Assembly (NCBI RefSeq): GCF_037126465.1
Contig: NC_088203.1
Coordinates: 52,675,581-52,739,580 of the forward strand
DNA length: 64,000 bases
Reading direction: 5' to 3'
Origin: Ornithodoros turicata
Lineage: Eukaryota > Arthropoda > Arachnida > Ixodida > Argasidae
The notes under the pieces were generated by a model. The model was not told the DNA's origin. It did not search any database and saw nothing but the letters and a program-made list of their open reading frames with translations. Both the position numbers and the translations under genes were made by a program. Shown in pieces: positions 31,840-43,486 of this stretch. How positions within the stretch are numbered: position 1 is the first letter of the stretch; each line of letters begins with the position of its first letter.

Positions 31840-32338
31840 TACAGTACGATAAAGGCCTCCAGGTAGACCTGTTATTTTGCCAAGTGTCCATCAACTTTCC
31901 CACAGTATCAAGAAGGTAGCAAATAGGTTCCAGGTGTCAACAGTCCTTTCGGCTCCTAACAAGGTAGGTCACCTTTGTGCTATGGTCAAGAGGGCGGAAC
32001 GGAGGGATGCGTGTGAGACTGCACATTCTCAGAAATTCGTGCCTAGCTCTTCCGGGGTTGTGTACAGCATTTCTCTCTGGTGTAGTAGAGTATATATTGG
32101 GGGAATATGTTTATTAAGACAAAAAGAAAGGAAGGGGGGGGGGGGTAATCTGGCATGCCACTGCGATAGATGTGGTTGTGTTCCTGACTTTCACAGCACA
32201 ACTGTCATAGGGAGGGCGAGGCACCAAATCACTAGGGAGGTCACTGAAGCCCATCACATACTTTTAACTGCAGAAGGCAAGTGTGTTAGTCAACCATATG
32301 TTGCACTGTCGGATAAAGGAGCTGCCTTCTACAGCTAA
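31840..32338 (+). pseudogene. GIY-YIG endonuclease end of a Penelope-like element
   Basis: The 153-codon frame 31877-32338 begins HQLSHSIKKVANRFQVSTVL and SAPNKVGHLCAMVKRAERRD (the RT-endonuclease linker). It continues with GVVYSISLWCSRVYIGG, the GIY-YIG motif where the active-site Tyr and the following GQTGR region are expected. It then reads CHCDRCGCVPDFHSTTVIGR, ARHQITREVTEAHHI and CVSQPYVALSDKGAAF, the conserved PLE endonuclease tail. Between the two halves a purine-rich insertion/deletion (about 32110-32150) has replaced the GQTGRC-to-LREH stretch, which removes key residues. The frame is otherwise open. Function in the family is target-site nicking. Confidence 0.8.
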
Positions 32339-32344
32339 TTACAC

Positions 32345-34134
32345 ACCTGTTATCTACTGGGAGCGATATGTCGTTCCGCACGTGTGAGGTCTTGAATGTC
32401 GGCACATGTTGCCTGTTACCGGTATGTGTATTTATGCCTCCCTTTTTTCCTCAATACACTTCAGTTGTGAGTGATGCCTGTTCTGTGTGTACCTTATGCC
32501 TTGTCTTTCGCATCCCCAAAATATTGCAATATGCATTGCATAATCACTGCTACATATAATTGAGCTGTACAGAAAGCAGCATTCAAATGCTCTGCAATTA
32601 TGCACAAAGTGGACTGAGACAGCAATGTCGTCATAGACACACTGAAGACATACAGCATCATGAACATGCAACGGCAACGGGAGCACATATGCGAAAGGAT
32701 CGACAGAGACTGTTACTCGTGTACAACTAATCACAAGAGCCAAGCACCACCTGCTGCGAGAGCACCTGCTGTTAAGGATCTAGGCTTCTAAGATCTTACG
32801 ACCACTAGTTTCAGAGTACACACACAGAATCTGGAGTAGGGTGATTCCACCGAAAATCAGCCAAGCATGGAACCTCGACATCGCCGATCTCAGCGTAAAA
32901 AAAATATGTGTTACCACATTGCAAATGATGAAAAAAGACCATAAATGAAACTTCCATATTATAACCGTTCTCGAGGGAGAGGAGGAGAAAGAAATGCGGT
33001 GTATTGGCGCCTGGTTGTTTCGGCTAACTTTGAGCGCTTCCCAAGTGGCAGCAGTGGGCCGCACGGCAGTTATTTATTTTCTGCTTATCCTCTGACAGGC
33101 GGACAATGGATTGACGGCTTCTTACTGTTTTGGCACAAAGAGCCACTATTTGAAAAAATGCCAAACTTGGGTGAGAGCGTTAAAATGGCTTCATTTTAAA
33201 GCCTTCTGCTGCGCAGCCTACTTGTCGCACAGACATGTAACACACACCGTTGTGTTCGCCGTTAAAAGCTCTTTCTGTTTGTATCAAAATCATCATCATT
33301 TCATCAGCGAATCGCATCCATATTGCCCTGAACACAGAAGCGGTTTCACAAAATTGGCAGGTTTAGCACGCTTCTGACCCAAAAACCCCACCAAAAACAT
33401 GCCTCGATTTTTTTATATTTTACGCAGAAATCCTTTCCCCGCACACCCACAAAAAATCGTGATTCGTTCGTTATCGTGCTTCACGCGGCGATTTTTTAAA
33501 TGAACGCAGGGCACGCGCCCTATGGGGTCGCGTGCCGGGAACCCCCCAGCGCTGAATTCGTGCGCGTGCTGACTGAAAGCGGTTGATCTGTAAAATAATT
33601 TTAGGAGGCAACGTGAACAATTTCACGTTGCGCTTCGTATTGTTGCCTATATGAACAGGGTCCATGCACAGAGTAAATACGCTGTGCTGTGGTAAAACCG
33701 CCTACTTATGAATTGCGCGGAACGTAGCTTCAGAAAGGCCGCAACTACTCAGGAAGCCGCATTCAAGCACAGTCAACCATGTTCCTATGCGTCGCCATGA
33801 CCACTGTTAATCTCACTTGTGTCTCCGAAAAAGCCTTTGGACACTTCCTGGGTGACCTTGCACTTCGACAGCAGTCGACGTCAAGGCTGTGGGAACGTGC
33901 ACCCGTCCTTCAACCCACGCCTTTGGATCCCCTATCACGTGTTCACATGACCGAAATGACAATTTTGACTCAAAAAGTGTATGTGTACTTCCAATTCATT
34001 CCCCCTTACCTGCACCGCTCGGACAACAGCACAACCTCGTCACCTACGCTCCGCGTCTTTAGGTTCAATCTGTGTGTGGGAGTTGTTTTCATCGCCTGTG
34101 ATGTCGTGATTCGTCGTACCTTCTTCTGAAAAGA
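32345..34134. other. No recognisable gene; one perfect small hairpin
   Basis: 33608-33631 is a perfect 10-bp hairpin (GCAACGTGAA, loop CAAT). The frame at 33779-34129 (116 codons) ends 5 nt before the ATG at 34135 and is probably upstream noncoding sequence. Other frames show no motif. Confidence 0.4.
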
Positions 34135-35058
34135 ATGAGTTCGGTGCACAGTAGTGAACATGTTTATTGTACAGACTATTGCTGTCGATACAAGAAGAAA
34201 GTTCTACGTACAAAGGACTTCCGATATGTGTCTAGCATCGGTATAAAAGCCCTGAAATCTGCTCTTGGTGCCGAGAGGACAGCGAATGCACGCGAATCGA
34301 ACATGATCTGCAGGAACTGTTTTGTTCACCTAAAGACTTTGATGCAATCAGAGGAAGTGACAACATCAGTGTCGTGTGGAAGCAACGGCGATGATGTGCC
34401 TTTCACAACGCCCGACGAAACTATTGGAGAAATTAACGAGCTCATACAAAGACAAGGGATCGACGTGACACCAGTGAGGAAACGTAAAAAGCCTTCAACG
34501 CCGTATCTGAAGAAAAAGCAGATGGAAATCAGTGAACCACTTAACGTGAAGACGCGCCGACAGATCGAGAGGGCTTTTGACGTTTCGCTTCCTGGGACGT
34601 CAAGTTCCAGCAATAGGCTGAGTGAGGAGCTGCTTCAGAACAGCAGAACAGCCTACGAAGAAAGCAAGTCACAGCAAGTACGCTGCCAGATTCTCACCCT
34701 GCTTCCTTCCTTCATGTCAGAGCGGGACATACAGCAAGTCATTCCAGAAGCAATGCGGTATATGATTCGCAAGTCGAAGAGACTGGTTGCAGAGAAGCAT
34801 GTGTGGGTAACACCTGACCCCTACAAAAGAGGTCACCTGAAGGAAGAGGACTTGCTACCAGCGATGAGCTTCTACACCGTGGATGAGCTAGACTGCTCCG
34901 TCCAGAGCCCAAGAGCAAGAGACGTCGTACAAGTAAAGGAAGGGGGACAGAAGACGACTAAGGCAAAACGTTATATCACCTGTTCTATCCGCGAAGCGTA
35001 CAGGAAATTTAAAACGAAATATCCTGATGTGAAGCTCAGGCTAAGCAAGTTCTACTAA
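34135..35058 (+). CDS. Intact 307-aa protein, N-terminal part of the unclassified transposase-like family
   Basis: This is a complete frame with a good initiation context (A at -3), ending in TAA. Residues 9-17 read HVYCTDYCC and 58-63 read ICRNCF, a possible zinc-binding pair. Residues 116-131 are basic (RKRKKP..KKKQ). Residues 223-293 read VWVTPDPYKRGHL, DELDCSVQSPRARDVV and CSIREAYRKFK. The last residues LRLSKFY end exactly where the related relic at 14.2-16.2 kb continues with SLRPKWV toward its DFAEN/SDG catalytic-like region, which is absent here. It is the only long undamaged non-LTR-element frame in the window. It could be a recent truncated copy, an exon of a longer gene, or a captured DNA-binding half. 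AATAAA occurs at about 35228. No predicted function is assigned. Confidence 0.6.
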   Translation: MSSVHSSEHVYCTDYCCRYKKKVLRTKDFRYVSSIGIKALKSALGAERTANARESNMICRNCFVHLKTLMQSEEVTTSVSCGSNGDDVPFTTPDETIGEINELIQRQGIDVTPVRKRKKPSTPYLKKKQMEISEPLNVKTRRQIERAFDVSLPGTSSSSNRLSEELLQNSRTAYEESKSQQVRCQILTLLPSFMSERDIQQVIPEAMRYMIRKSKRLVAEKHVWVTPDPYKRGHLKEEDLLPAMSFYTVDELDCSVQSPRARDVVQVKEGGQKTTKAKRYITCSIREAYRKFKTKYPDVKLRLSKFY

Positions 35059-37087
35059 GATATAGAGAACTCTATGTGACTACACAAACACACACACGCA
35101 TCACAGGTCAGCAAAGGAAAGCAAGGAAGTGCAATGTTATCTGCGACTAGTACTTATTGACAAAACAAAGAAATTCAAAATGACAATTGATCAACCTAGG
35201 AAGAACTATAAGACAACAAACACATTAAGAATAAATGCTCCGCGTGAGTAGCACAACACGGTAACACTGCTTAAAATCCTTCATTTAGCCAAGCAAATTG
35301 AAGGATGGCTGAATGCTGGAGGTTTCCACAGTGAAGACATTCAAGGGTCCCACTCAGGTACAGGAGAAAGGGAGAGACATTGGCCAAAGAGTTTCCAATG
35401 TTTAAAGTGAGGTAGACATTCTGTTCCACAAGTAGTATGCCTCAGTTAAATCATGACCTGTTCTAGTGTGTAGTGCTTTGGAATTGCACTACCTGGACCA
35501 ACCACATCACATACCTTTTTTTTTTAAATGGTCAGTCCTGAATTGTTACTTTGTATGATGGTCCAGAAATAAAAGAGCCCAAAAAGAAGCTAGAAGAAGT
35601 GTGCACAAACTACAAATAACCGTGCAAAAGATTTGGCAGGCTTGAGGACTGGTGTTGTTCAATGTTTGTGTTTGTATATTGGGGAAGAAACCAGTGAAAA
35701 TGCTCACAAAATCTGAAAAGAATTCGTTTGGTGTATATTTCTAGATCTAGCACAAAAAAATATGTACTGGCAGACATCAGGGTACACTATTTCATATCAT
35801 ACCCTTTCATACCCTTCGAAAAACTTTACATGTTGTAACACTGTAGTTCAAGGACAGTGCGTTCTTTGAGTAGTGTGTAGCGTGCTTCGAGCCAAATGTA
35901 CGTCCTTCCTTGCCTGCACAAGTTACACTTGCAGAGTCTTTTTTTGTGTTTCTCCGAAGTGCCACTATTTGCAGCTGCATCTTACATCATGTAAAGCACA
36001 ATTGTGGATTAACTGCCTTCACAAGCTTCAATGTCGTATCGCCGGAAAAAGCTTGCCACCCGTAACTTGCAATACACAGGTGAATCTTTCCCTAGTAGAA
36101 TCAATAAATGTTAATCATGATATGGCTTTTTAAAAATGTTGTATGACTTTCGAGCAAGCTGCTGATATGCCAGGTCTCATGAGTGGGAAGAATGAAAAGG
36201 CAGAAATAAGTACCAGCAGAAGCTCAAGGACCTTGGTTCATATGCTGTTGCCCTCTTCATTTCCACAGGTGTAGTACTGCTTTGTGAAGTTTTGCGGAAG
36301 CATGCTCACGTAGGGTGTCTCAGGCATTAGCTAGATGGATGAGTGAAATATCATGGTGGGTGAGTTTTTCACCTCTCCATCTTCCTTCTTCTTTTTGCAT
36401 GTCTTGCATGTCAGCACACTAAAATGAAAAGCATATCTTGTCACTTTTCTTCTGCACTCTAATGCTGGACACAAACAGGTTTCATTTACATTTATCTGTA
36501 AAAACTGTGAGGGTATACAAAATATTTTGCTATAACAAAGGGCTTTTTTAATTCTTTGGGGGAACACTGAAATGAATGAACTGATGGAGCTGCACGTTCT
36601 GCTGATAAAACTCTTTTTGGTGCTACTTTACAGACCCTAAGGTCAGTCCTGAGGAAAAGCATTAACACAAGATGGCAGCAACTGGGGGCAGGTTTGGGGG
36701 AGGGGGGCCCTGATATCCTGTCTCCTCCCCTCAATTTCTGTTGTTACATAGAGTTTCAATTGACCTTAGTTGTGCAATAGCATGCTGTGCAAGGCAGGAC
36801 CACCCCTGAGAAAAATCCTGGACCTGCCTCTAGCAGCAATGTTCATACAGACAAAACTATAATACAGTGTGATGTTAACATTCCCTTGAGTTTGAGGTAA
36901 AACACAGGAAGAGATGACAATACGATAGACTCACAAACCAGCAACGAAGCTTAAGATGATGAATTAAAGTAGCACAGAAGTCATTTTTAACATCCTGTTT
37001 TCTTTCTATAAAACTGTTAAGTAAGCCAATAAAATGTACCATGAGAAGTAACTCACACCAGAGTCATAATTATCGCAGAAACTGAAC
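35059..37087. other. No recognisable gene
   Basis: AT-rich sequence with a short CA-repeat at 35078-35102 and a T-run at 35517-35525. I looked for the missing catalytic half of the 34.1-kb family here and did not find it. Confidence 0.4.
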
Positions 37088-37091
37088 TTAA

Positions 37092-37677
37092 GGCGGACTC
37101 ATGCGGTCTAGTTAACGTTCGCTTCTGGAAATAGGTTGGCTGCACCATCCCAAAATTGTTTCCTTCGCTTTGCTTTCCTCCCGCATTTTAAGGAACTAAT
37201 GTAATCGACGCCAGCGTGCAGAACATGATAGCAAACGAATAAGCCTTTATTTTCATTCGTAGGGATCTGGGAGACAGCAGTAAGCTTAGTTAAGGCGGAG
37301 ATTTCGGCAAGTTGGTACATAACTAGGTTGAAAACACCTAGTTTCTACCTAGCAGTAAGCTTGTCGAATTCGTGATTGCAATCAATTCCCCAACTGCTGC
37401 TGTAGGAAATGACATCATTTTGGCCTAAATATCGCGGGCGGGCGGGCCGACAGAAGCCATTTTGTTGCATCTCCCATAGAATCCCATGTATTGAAAATTT
37501 GACAAACTTTAATTCGCCAAAAATCACTGGATCGCATCATGCCTTCAAAAATGTGTCATCCCCTAGATAAACTCGAGGGAAACACGCCTCTACCTGTTTC
37601 GCATAGAAATTTAGCGAGGTTTACAAGAACCCTGCGAACAAAAATTCTCCATATGCTTCTTAAGAAGTGAGTCCGCC
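37092..37677. mobile_element. TTAA-flanked MITE (piggyBac- or Kolobok-like)
   Basis: TTAA at 37088-37091 and 37678-37681 flank inverted ends GGCGGACTCA and TGAGTCCGCC (10 bp perfect). The interior of 586 bp is noncoding. TTAA duplications are used by piggyBac and Kolobok transposases. Which of the two moved this copy cannot be told from 10 bp. Confidence 0.75.
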
Positions 37678-37681
37678 TTAA

Positions 37682-39285
37682 AGTACGCCATACAAAGCGA
37701 CCAAAGCACAACGGTGGTGGAGAGTAGTACCACCCTGTGATCTGCCTGTGATCTCACGCTGACGCTACAGGGTCCACGGCTGCTGATTGGTTCAGAGAAA
37801 TGGTGTCTGCTATTTAGCTGTCGTCTGCTACTCGGCTGTTCGGGGCTCTGAAAAAGCACGGTTCCTGGCGCAGTCGTGATTCGGCCACTCCTTTTTTCCC
37901 CAATTCTCACGGGGAACTTGCAAAACTGGTTTATGGCGGCAAAGGGAAAGGGCGCTGACCTTCTCTGATCAGCAAACCGGAACGTGTGGACCCTGTAACG
38001 TAATTGGTGACGTGGTATCATGCTTCTCCTTCTCATTACACCCGGAGTGGCGAGTTAAGGGTGAACGTGCGGAGCTATGCTCATGTGAGTTTTTTTTCTG
38101 GGAAATAAATTGCACAAATCAGAACCTTTCGCACTACTCTGTAAACTGACACACACGCATTCATGTGACGTCTTAATCTGATATTTTTTGGACGACCCTG
38201 TGTACTCCTTTAGGCTATGCAATAAATAGTAATAATAATAATGCAATAAACAATGTACTGAACACATTGGTTCCTCTGTCACACCTGAGCTCAGCGAGAT
38301 TGACCTTTATGTACTTCACTGATCACTGTTGTCCTTTTCGAAGTCATCTCAAGGCATAACCTCTTGTTGGACATTACGTAGATGGGTCGTTCCACATGAA
38401 GTGATACAATTGCGTTGCTCGAACACCACGAACCTTGTTAATTTTTTTTTACTGGTTGACACCGCGTACGTGCCAACCGAACGAACTCAAATTTCAGGAC
38501 TGCTCCGCAGCACAACCAGGGAGGGGGGCACGCATTAACTTTGTGTACTCGAAATAGCATTGCCACTGTATTGCGATTCCTCTACATCATGAGCAGCCAC
38601 TATCGGGTGGAGCTGCGATGCAGTATCGTGGGTTCCGTCAACCATAACTGCGAAGACGCTTCTTTTCCGGACATTGCATTTTGTGCAGCCGCAGCCATTC
38701 CACTGACGATGGCCATGGTCCTCGTGCGTCCACACGTGCAGCACTTCACTTCGTCACCTTTTGGTAACACCTTCCGTAACAGCTGTCACACGTGGTCGCT
38801 TACATTTCGCAGCTGGCCGTTCTCAATGAGAAAACCCATGAAAAGCACCTGGTACGTATGAGGAATTCGTGAAGGTAATTCTGTTTGGAGAGTGCCATCA
38901 GAGCAGACGAAACTACTGTACAAGACTAGGCTGACGACAGGACGATAGCATCTTCTCGAGAAACACGGATACAGTGAAACACGCTATCTACCACCGCCTT
39001 CAGCCATGGATGGTCATGCCGCGAAACACATGCTCTTCAGGAAAACGTTTTGCGGAAAATGGAAGAAGAAAAGCATGAGGCCTCAATTTTCCGGGAGATT
39101 GGAGGGTGCATCCGGACAAGTGGGAGATGGAACAAAATTTGGGAGTCTCCTGGATAATCCAAAAGAGTTGGCAGGTATGACACCATAGAGAAACCATTGC
39201 CCACAAAATATTTTTGCTGAATTTGAACGCATTTTCACGTTAGGTGCCGCTAAACACCTCAAGTTACCATGAAAGTGAGGTGCCT
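37682..39285. other. No recognisable gene
   Basis: Contains an (AAT)n-like microsatellite at 38225-38245. The minus frame 37611-38036 (141 codons) and the plus frame 38541-38861 (106 codons) carry no recognised motif. Confidence 0.4.
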
Positions 39286-39289
39286 TTAA

Positions 39290-40223
39290 AGGAGCAGTCT
39301 AGAGGCACACAACCTTGTCTCTGTTTTTGGTCAGTATGGAATTCTAGGCGGCCGAAAACAGTTTTCTCACAGTTAGTCCAACCGTAGCAAAATTGGGACG
39401 CCTGCAATAGCCCCCCCGAACCTCTCCATGCGCGAAACACCCTCCTTCGCCTTCAGGATAGCCACGTGATGAGAGCCGCCACGTGCATCACTGTGTGACG
39501 CAAGTGGTAGGGACGCTCCTCATTGGATCTGGTATCACATGATTGAGGTGAGCAACACCGCGCAGGCCGGAGCGTCTGCTACCGCTTCGGAGACGCCAGG
39601 CGTCCTTCGGCTGCGTGATGTTCGAAACGGAGGACTTGAAGGCTGTCAACGACACGACCTCGATTTTTTGGGACCACTGACACCACGGGAAGAACGAGTG
39701 GTGCAGCAATAAATTAACTGTGTGCTGTACAGCGATACCCCAGTGCTTCCCGACAGTGCGCAGCTTCTCTGACAGTTCTCACCGCACAGTTGATTCAGTG
39801 GCTAACAGGTGGTGCCACAATACCGACGTCATCGCTTGCTTTCTGCTACTGTGAGTTCCGAGATTGCACAGAAGCCACGAATATATTACTCTTACTATTG
39901 CAACCTTATTTTGTCAGGGTGCATATATGCTTCGTTTTTTTTTAGAAAACGTGATATAAATCATATATGGAATAGAAGTCAACAAGAAACAGCTCGCAAT
40001 GTTCGTAACGGACGGTTTTTCCTACCAGCGAATGAGGGGGTTCTCTACCAGAAACGTCACACTAGAGTGGGTGATTTGAGAGAGTGGGTAGGCGATTTTG
40101 CAAATTAATTGTGCCGCGGTGAAACAACTTTGGACAAAAATATTTTGTGGGAATGCTTTTCACATAGTGCGTTACAAGATGACAGCAATTTTTGGCCATG
40201 TTAGATACCACTTTAATGCTCCT
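39290..40223. mobile_element. TTAA-flanked MITE with AGGAGCA ends
   Basis: TTAA at 39286-39289 and 40224-40227 flank AGGAGCAGTCTAGAGG on the left and the reverse complement AGGAGCATTAAAGTGG on the right. The 934-bp interior is noncoding in practice. The minus frame at 39488-39709 and the plus frame at 39809-40108 have no motif. The family type is as for the element at 37.1 kb, but the ends differ. Confidence 0.7.
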
Positions 40224-40227
40224 TTAA

Positions 40228-40745
40228 AGGCTTCTCCTGAGAAAACTGCTAAAGATATTTAGGTCTGTAAACATCAGCGGGCTATAAAGAATCACTCTTT
40301 CATTCTGTATGAAGAAACATGTTCATGTGCCTTTCATGCCATATGATAGGTCTAGAATTCCACTTGTTCACAGTATGTTTCCTTCTTTTCTTATCTGAGT
40401 CACTTGCCTATACATATGGACTTAAAATTTGGAGACGTGGAGCTGGTCACTTGGTGAAGACGTGAAAACAAAGTAATTTCCCAGGGTGAAGAAAGCATTG
40501 AGAATTATGCAGAATTTCAGAAATTACCTATATTGCTAGCCAAACAAATCTAAGTGGCCAACACAATACGAGCATTCTGTTAACCCTGAAATGATGGTGA
40601 ATGTGTCCGCTTGAAAAAATTTTTTAATTGGGAGGTCCTTTTTTGTGATTTTTAGGAATGATTTTGTTAACTTTGTTTTCAAATTTCATTTAAGTCATCA
40701 CTTTTCCATTCCACATGCTGACTTGTGGCACCCGTAGCATGACAA
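40228..40745. other. AT-rich spacer
   Basis: No feature recognised. Confidence 0.4.
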
Positions 40746-40747
40746 TA

Positions 40748-41462
40748 CAGTCAACCCTCGATTTATGAACACCCTCGGTTACCCGAAAAGTCGTTCATAA
40801 ATCGAAAATTCCTTTAAGTGAGTTCTATCGAGCAAACGGAACAGTATTTCCGAGTTGGTATTGTGTTTATAGTGCAATATATTATGTAATTTTGCTTTCG
40901 ACCATGCCTTCTGCTATATCAATCTCACAAAGCACAGATGTTAGCGCATTCACACTCTGTTTAATATGCAATACCAAATAGTTTAATTTTGCTTTGGACG
41001 ATGCTTTCCGCTGTGTCAATCTTGGAAAGAGGAGATGTCAGCACATTTGCGCTCAACTGGTCTCGGATTTCCTCTGGGGTTTTTAACCTATGTTTATTAA
41101 TCTTCGGGTGACAGCGGACACATTATTCATGAATTGAGGTCAGGAACACTTCTGCAAAAACCCGTTTGTTGTTGAACCGAGGGTGCAATACCTGGAAAAT
41201 GTTTTGTCTGTTCAGGAGTCATTCATAAGACCACGAATAATCCCTTTGAATGTTTTTGTTGGCCTCGGAACGATCCGTTCATAAATTGAGGGCAAAAACG
41301 CTGGGTAATTCCTAGTTGGTTCCCAGAAATTCCATTCATTATTCGAATATCGAGGTTCATTAAACGAGGGAAAAATGCATGTAAAAAGTTTGGTTCCCCG
41401 TGCTAGTGTTCATAAAACGAGGGAATTCATAAATCGAAGGTTCATAAATCGAGGGTTGACTG
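40748..41462. mobile_element. Tigger-like MITE (CAGTCAACCCTCGATTTATG ends)
   Basis: The left end CAGTCAACCCTCGATTTATG matches the reverse complement of the right end over at least 20 bp and is flanked by TA (40746-40747 and 41463-41464). The subterminal zones repeat TTCATAAATCGA-like motifs. Length 715 bp, no transposase. The ends are of the Tc1/mariner-Tigger type, as in the nested element at 20.2 kb but of a different family. Confidence 0.85.
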
Positions 41463-41482
41463 TACTTAACAAATCAATATTA

Positions 41483-42046
41483 CCGTAATTTCACGCGTAT
41501 TAGCCGCGGCTTATGCGTGATTTTTTTTCTCACGGGCGCTCTGCAGCTTATCCACCGGTGCGGCTTATCTGATGACTATTTGTTCCTGGTATTTTTCCCA
41601 TACGCCGGTTTTAACGAAAGGGCCGACAGTGTCTCTGGAACAGCACTGCCCTGATGCACGAACAGTGCGTAACAGGGAGGGGTCCACATTCGAGTAGACT
41701 GATCTTCCTGGTGCATTCCCCCAAGCAGCTTTAACGATAGTGGTGACGGTGATTCACGTCTTCTGGAAGACCGCTGACCCATCAATCCATGAAAAACTCC
41801 CAACAAGGGCACAATCCGATCTTGGTAGAACTCTAGAGCTGACCTCATTTGCTGTACACTATGCCGGCCCTGTAGTATGGACCACAAGGCCTTCCCTATG
41901 GTCTCCTTTGTCTCACAAATCAGTCGTCTCGGATTGCCCGCGGCTTATCTGCGAGTGCGGCTTATCTGCCAGAAAATTTTCAAAACGTTCCTAAGAACGC
42001 GTCCTGCGGCTTATCTGCGGTGCGGCTTATACACGTGAAATTACGG
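41483..42046. mobile_element. MITE with CCGTAATTTCACG ends and repeated GCGGCTTAT
   Basis: The left end CCGTAATTTCACGCGTATTA and the right end (reverse complement CCGTAATTTCACGTGTATAA) are inverted repeats flanked by TA at 41481-41482 and 42047-42048. GCGGCTTAT or close variants occurs at least six times, all in one orientation, in both halves. The 564-bp interior has no protein motif. Confidence 0.8.
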
Positions 42047-42192
42047 TACATCTCATACATCCTGTTGAAGGTGCCCCGGTGACTTCCTGGAGGTCAATTT
42101 CAGTACGAATAGATGCAGTGTAGATACTTGCAGCATAATCCGGTTAGTACTGCATCCGGACTCATCCTCATATCAAGAAGCTGCATTATATT

Positions 42193-42947
42193 TAGGGTTC
42201 CGGGTTTTCGAAGTTTATTCCTGGCCATTACAAGAGGATGTTTTTCAGATTTTACTGTTTTTTCAAAAAACTAAGTTTTTCGGAGTGTATGATTTACATG
42301 TCAGTTAATATCCGAAATTCGGAGAAAACTTTACGACGCACACACAGTTGTGCAGCAAAAAACGCAGTTCTCACATTCATTGCTTCAACACTGAAGAGAC
42401 ACAAGCTTAACAATACATTTTGTGCGACGCACACTGAGGTATTCCGCAATTCCAAATGCACCCTTTCCGTGTGCAGTGCTCACCCTGCACGGGACCATGT
42501 GAACTCTGCGAAATCAGGGTACTGCTTGATGTAGTCGCAGGGCAGCTTTCGCTTGTGTCTCATCTTGTTGCCAGCACTGCAACTAGTTGCCCTTTCCAAA
42601 AGACCACTCCGTATGACCTTGGTTCGATGCTTGTTTTAGTGCTTAGGTTACGTGTAGGACAAGGAATTCTGAAAACAGGCTGGGGAAAACTCCAGGCGGT
42701 CAACCCTCAAGTGGTCGAGATGAATGCCGAAGCGCTGAACAAAATGCTAGGTGGGAAACCATTATTATGTTGCTGTGGGGCCGGTATACAAAGTCAGAAG
42801 AAAGCCAGGACACAAAAGGAGGTCAAAAATAATAACCCGGTTATCAAGGAAAACATCTGCCAAGCGGAGTTATTCAGATTAATCCAAATTGCTTAACATT
42901 TTACCGGAGTACATTTTTCGGATAAATCCGAAAAACCCGGATCCCTA
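42193..42947. mobile_element. hAT-type non-autonomous element (TAGGG-TCCGGGTTTTCG ends)
   Basis: The left end TAGGGTTCCGGGTTTTCG and the right end (reverse complement TAGGGATCCGGGTTTTTCGG) are inverted. The flanks ATTATATT (42185-42192) and GTTATATT (42948-42955) are an 8-bp duplication with one change. Length 755 bp. Frames at 42238-42534 and 42456-42896 are open but have no transposase motif that I can defend. Confidence 0.8.
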
Positions 42948-42960
42948 GTTATATTTTCCA

Positions 42961-43149
42961 TTGTGCTGTGCCACAATAGAAAAAAAAACCAAGAAAGAGC
43001 TTCATAAACTATGCTTTCACAAAGATGATTTTGGGGTTCCAGCGACATGGAACTTCCTCAGGACCTCGCACAGAAAACGGCTGTGTGACTGGATTGGAGG
43101 CACAGTGAAGCGACTTACGGCAAAGACTAGCCTTCGGAGACCATTCTAA
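42961..43149 (+). pseudogene. Fragment of the unclassified transposase-like family
   Basis: Reads LCFHKDDFGVPATWNF and then TSHRKRLCDWIGGTVKRLTA. This corresponds to the W-I-F-S-A-S-G-H-G-K-N-A-C-D-G-V-G-G block of the relic at 15.85 kb, with the first G of S-H-G-K and the G after C-D changed. Only about 60 codons survive, ending in TAA. It starts right after the target duplication of the hAT element at 42947, so that insertion may have cut the copy. Confidence 0.55.
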
Positions 43150-43486
43150 CAGTAAACTTTACCTGACAGCATGGCGTAGATGCAGGTCAGCTGGTGGACA
43201 AACTTTATAGTGCAAAAGCCTGAGTACAAACAAATCAATATGTTGAACTTGACAAAATGTGGAGGACACTTCTGTATTTCTTTCAACATAGTGATCTAAA
43301 ATCATTAGCGAGTGACATTAATAAGCATCTATCAAATTTAAATATGACCTGGTTAAATCTTAAGCCAATTTCCTTGAATGTAAACAAAATTGCATATACT
43401 GTCTTCACAGCAATCAATAAACCAAACCCGAGGACGACATCCATGTTAATTTCAAATAACAACGAGTAATAGAAGCACACAATGTA
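43150..43486. other. AT-rich spacer
   Basis: No feature recognised. Confidence 0.4.

Noticed and set aside
42238..42896. Coding region inside the hAT-type element at 42.2-42.9 kb
   Set aside because: Two overlapping open frames have a few Cys/His residues but no convincing BED finger or hAT core.
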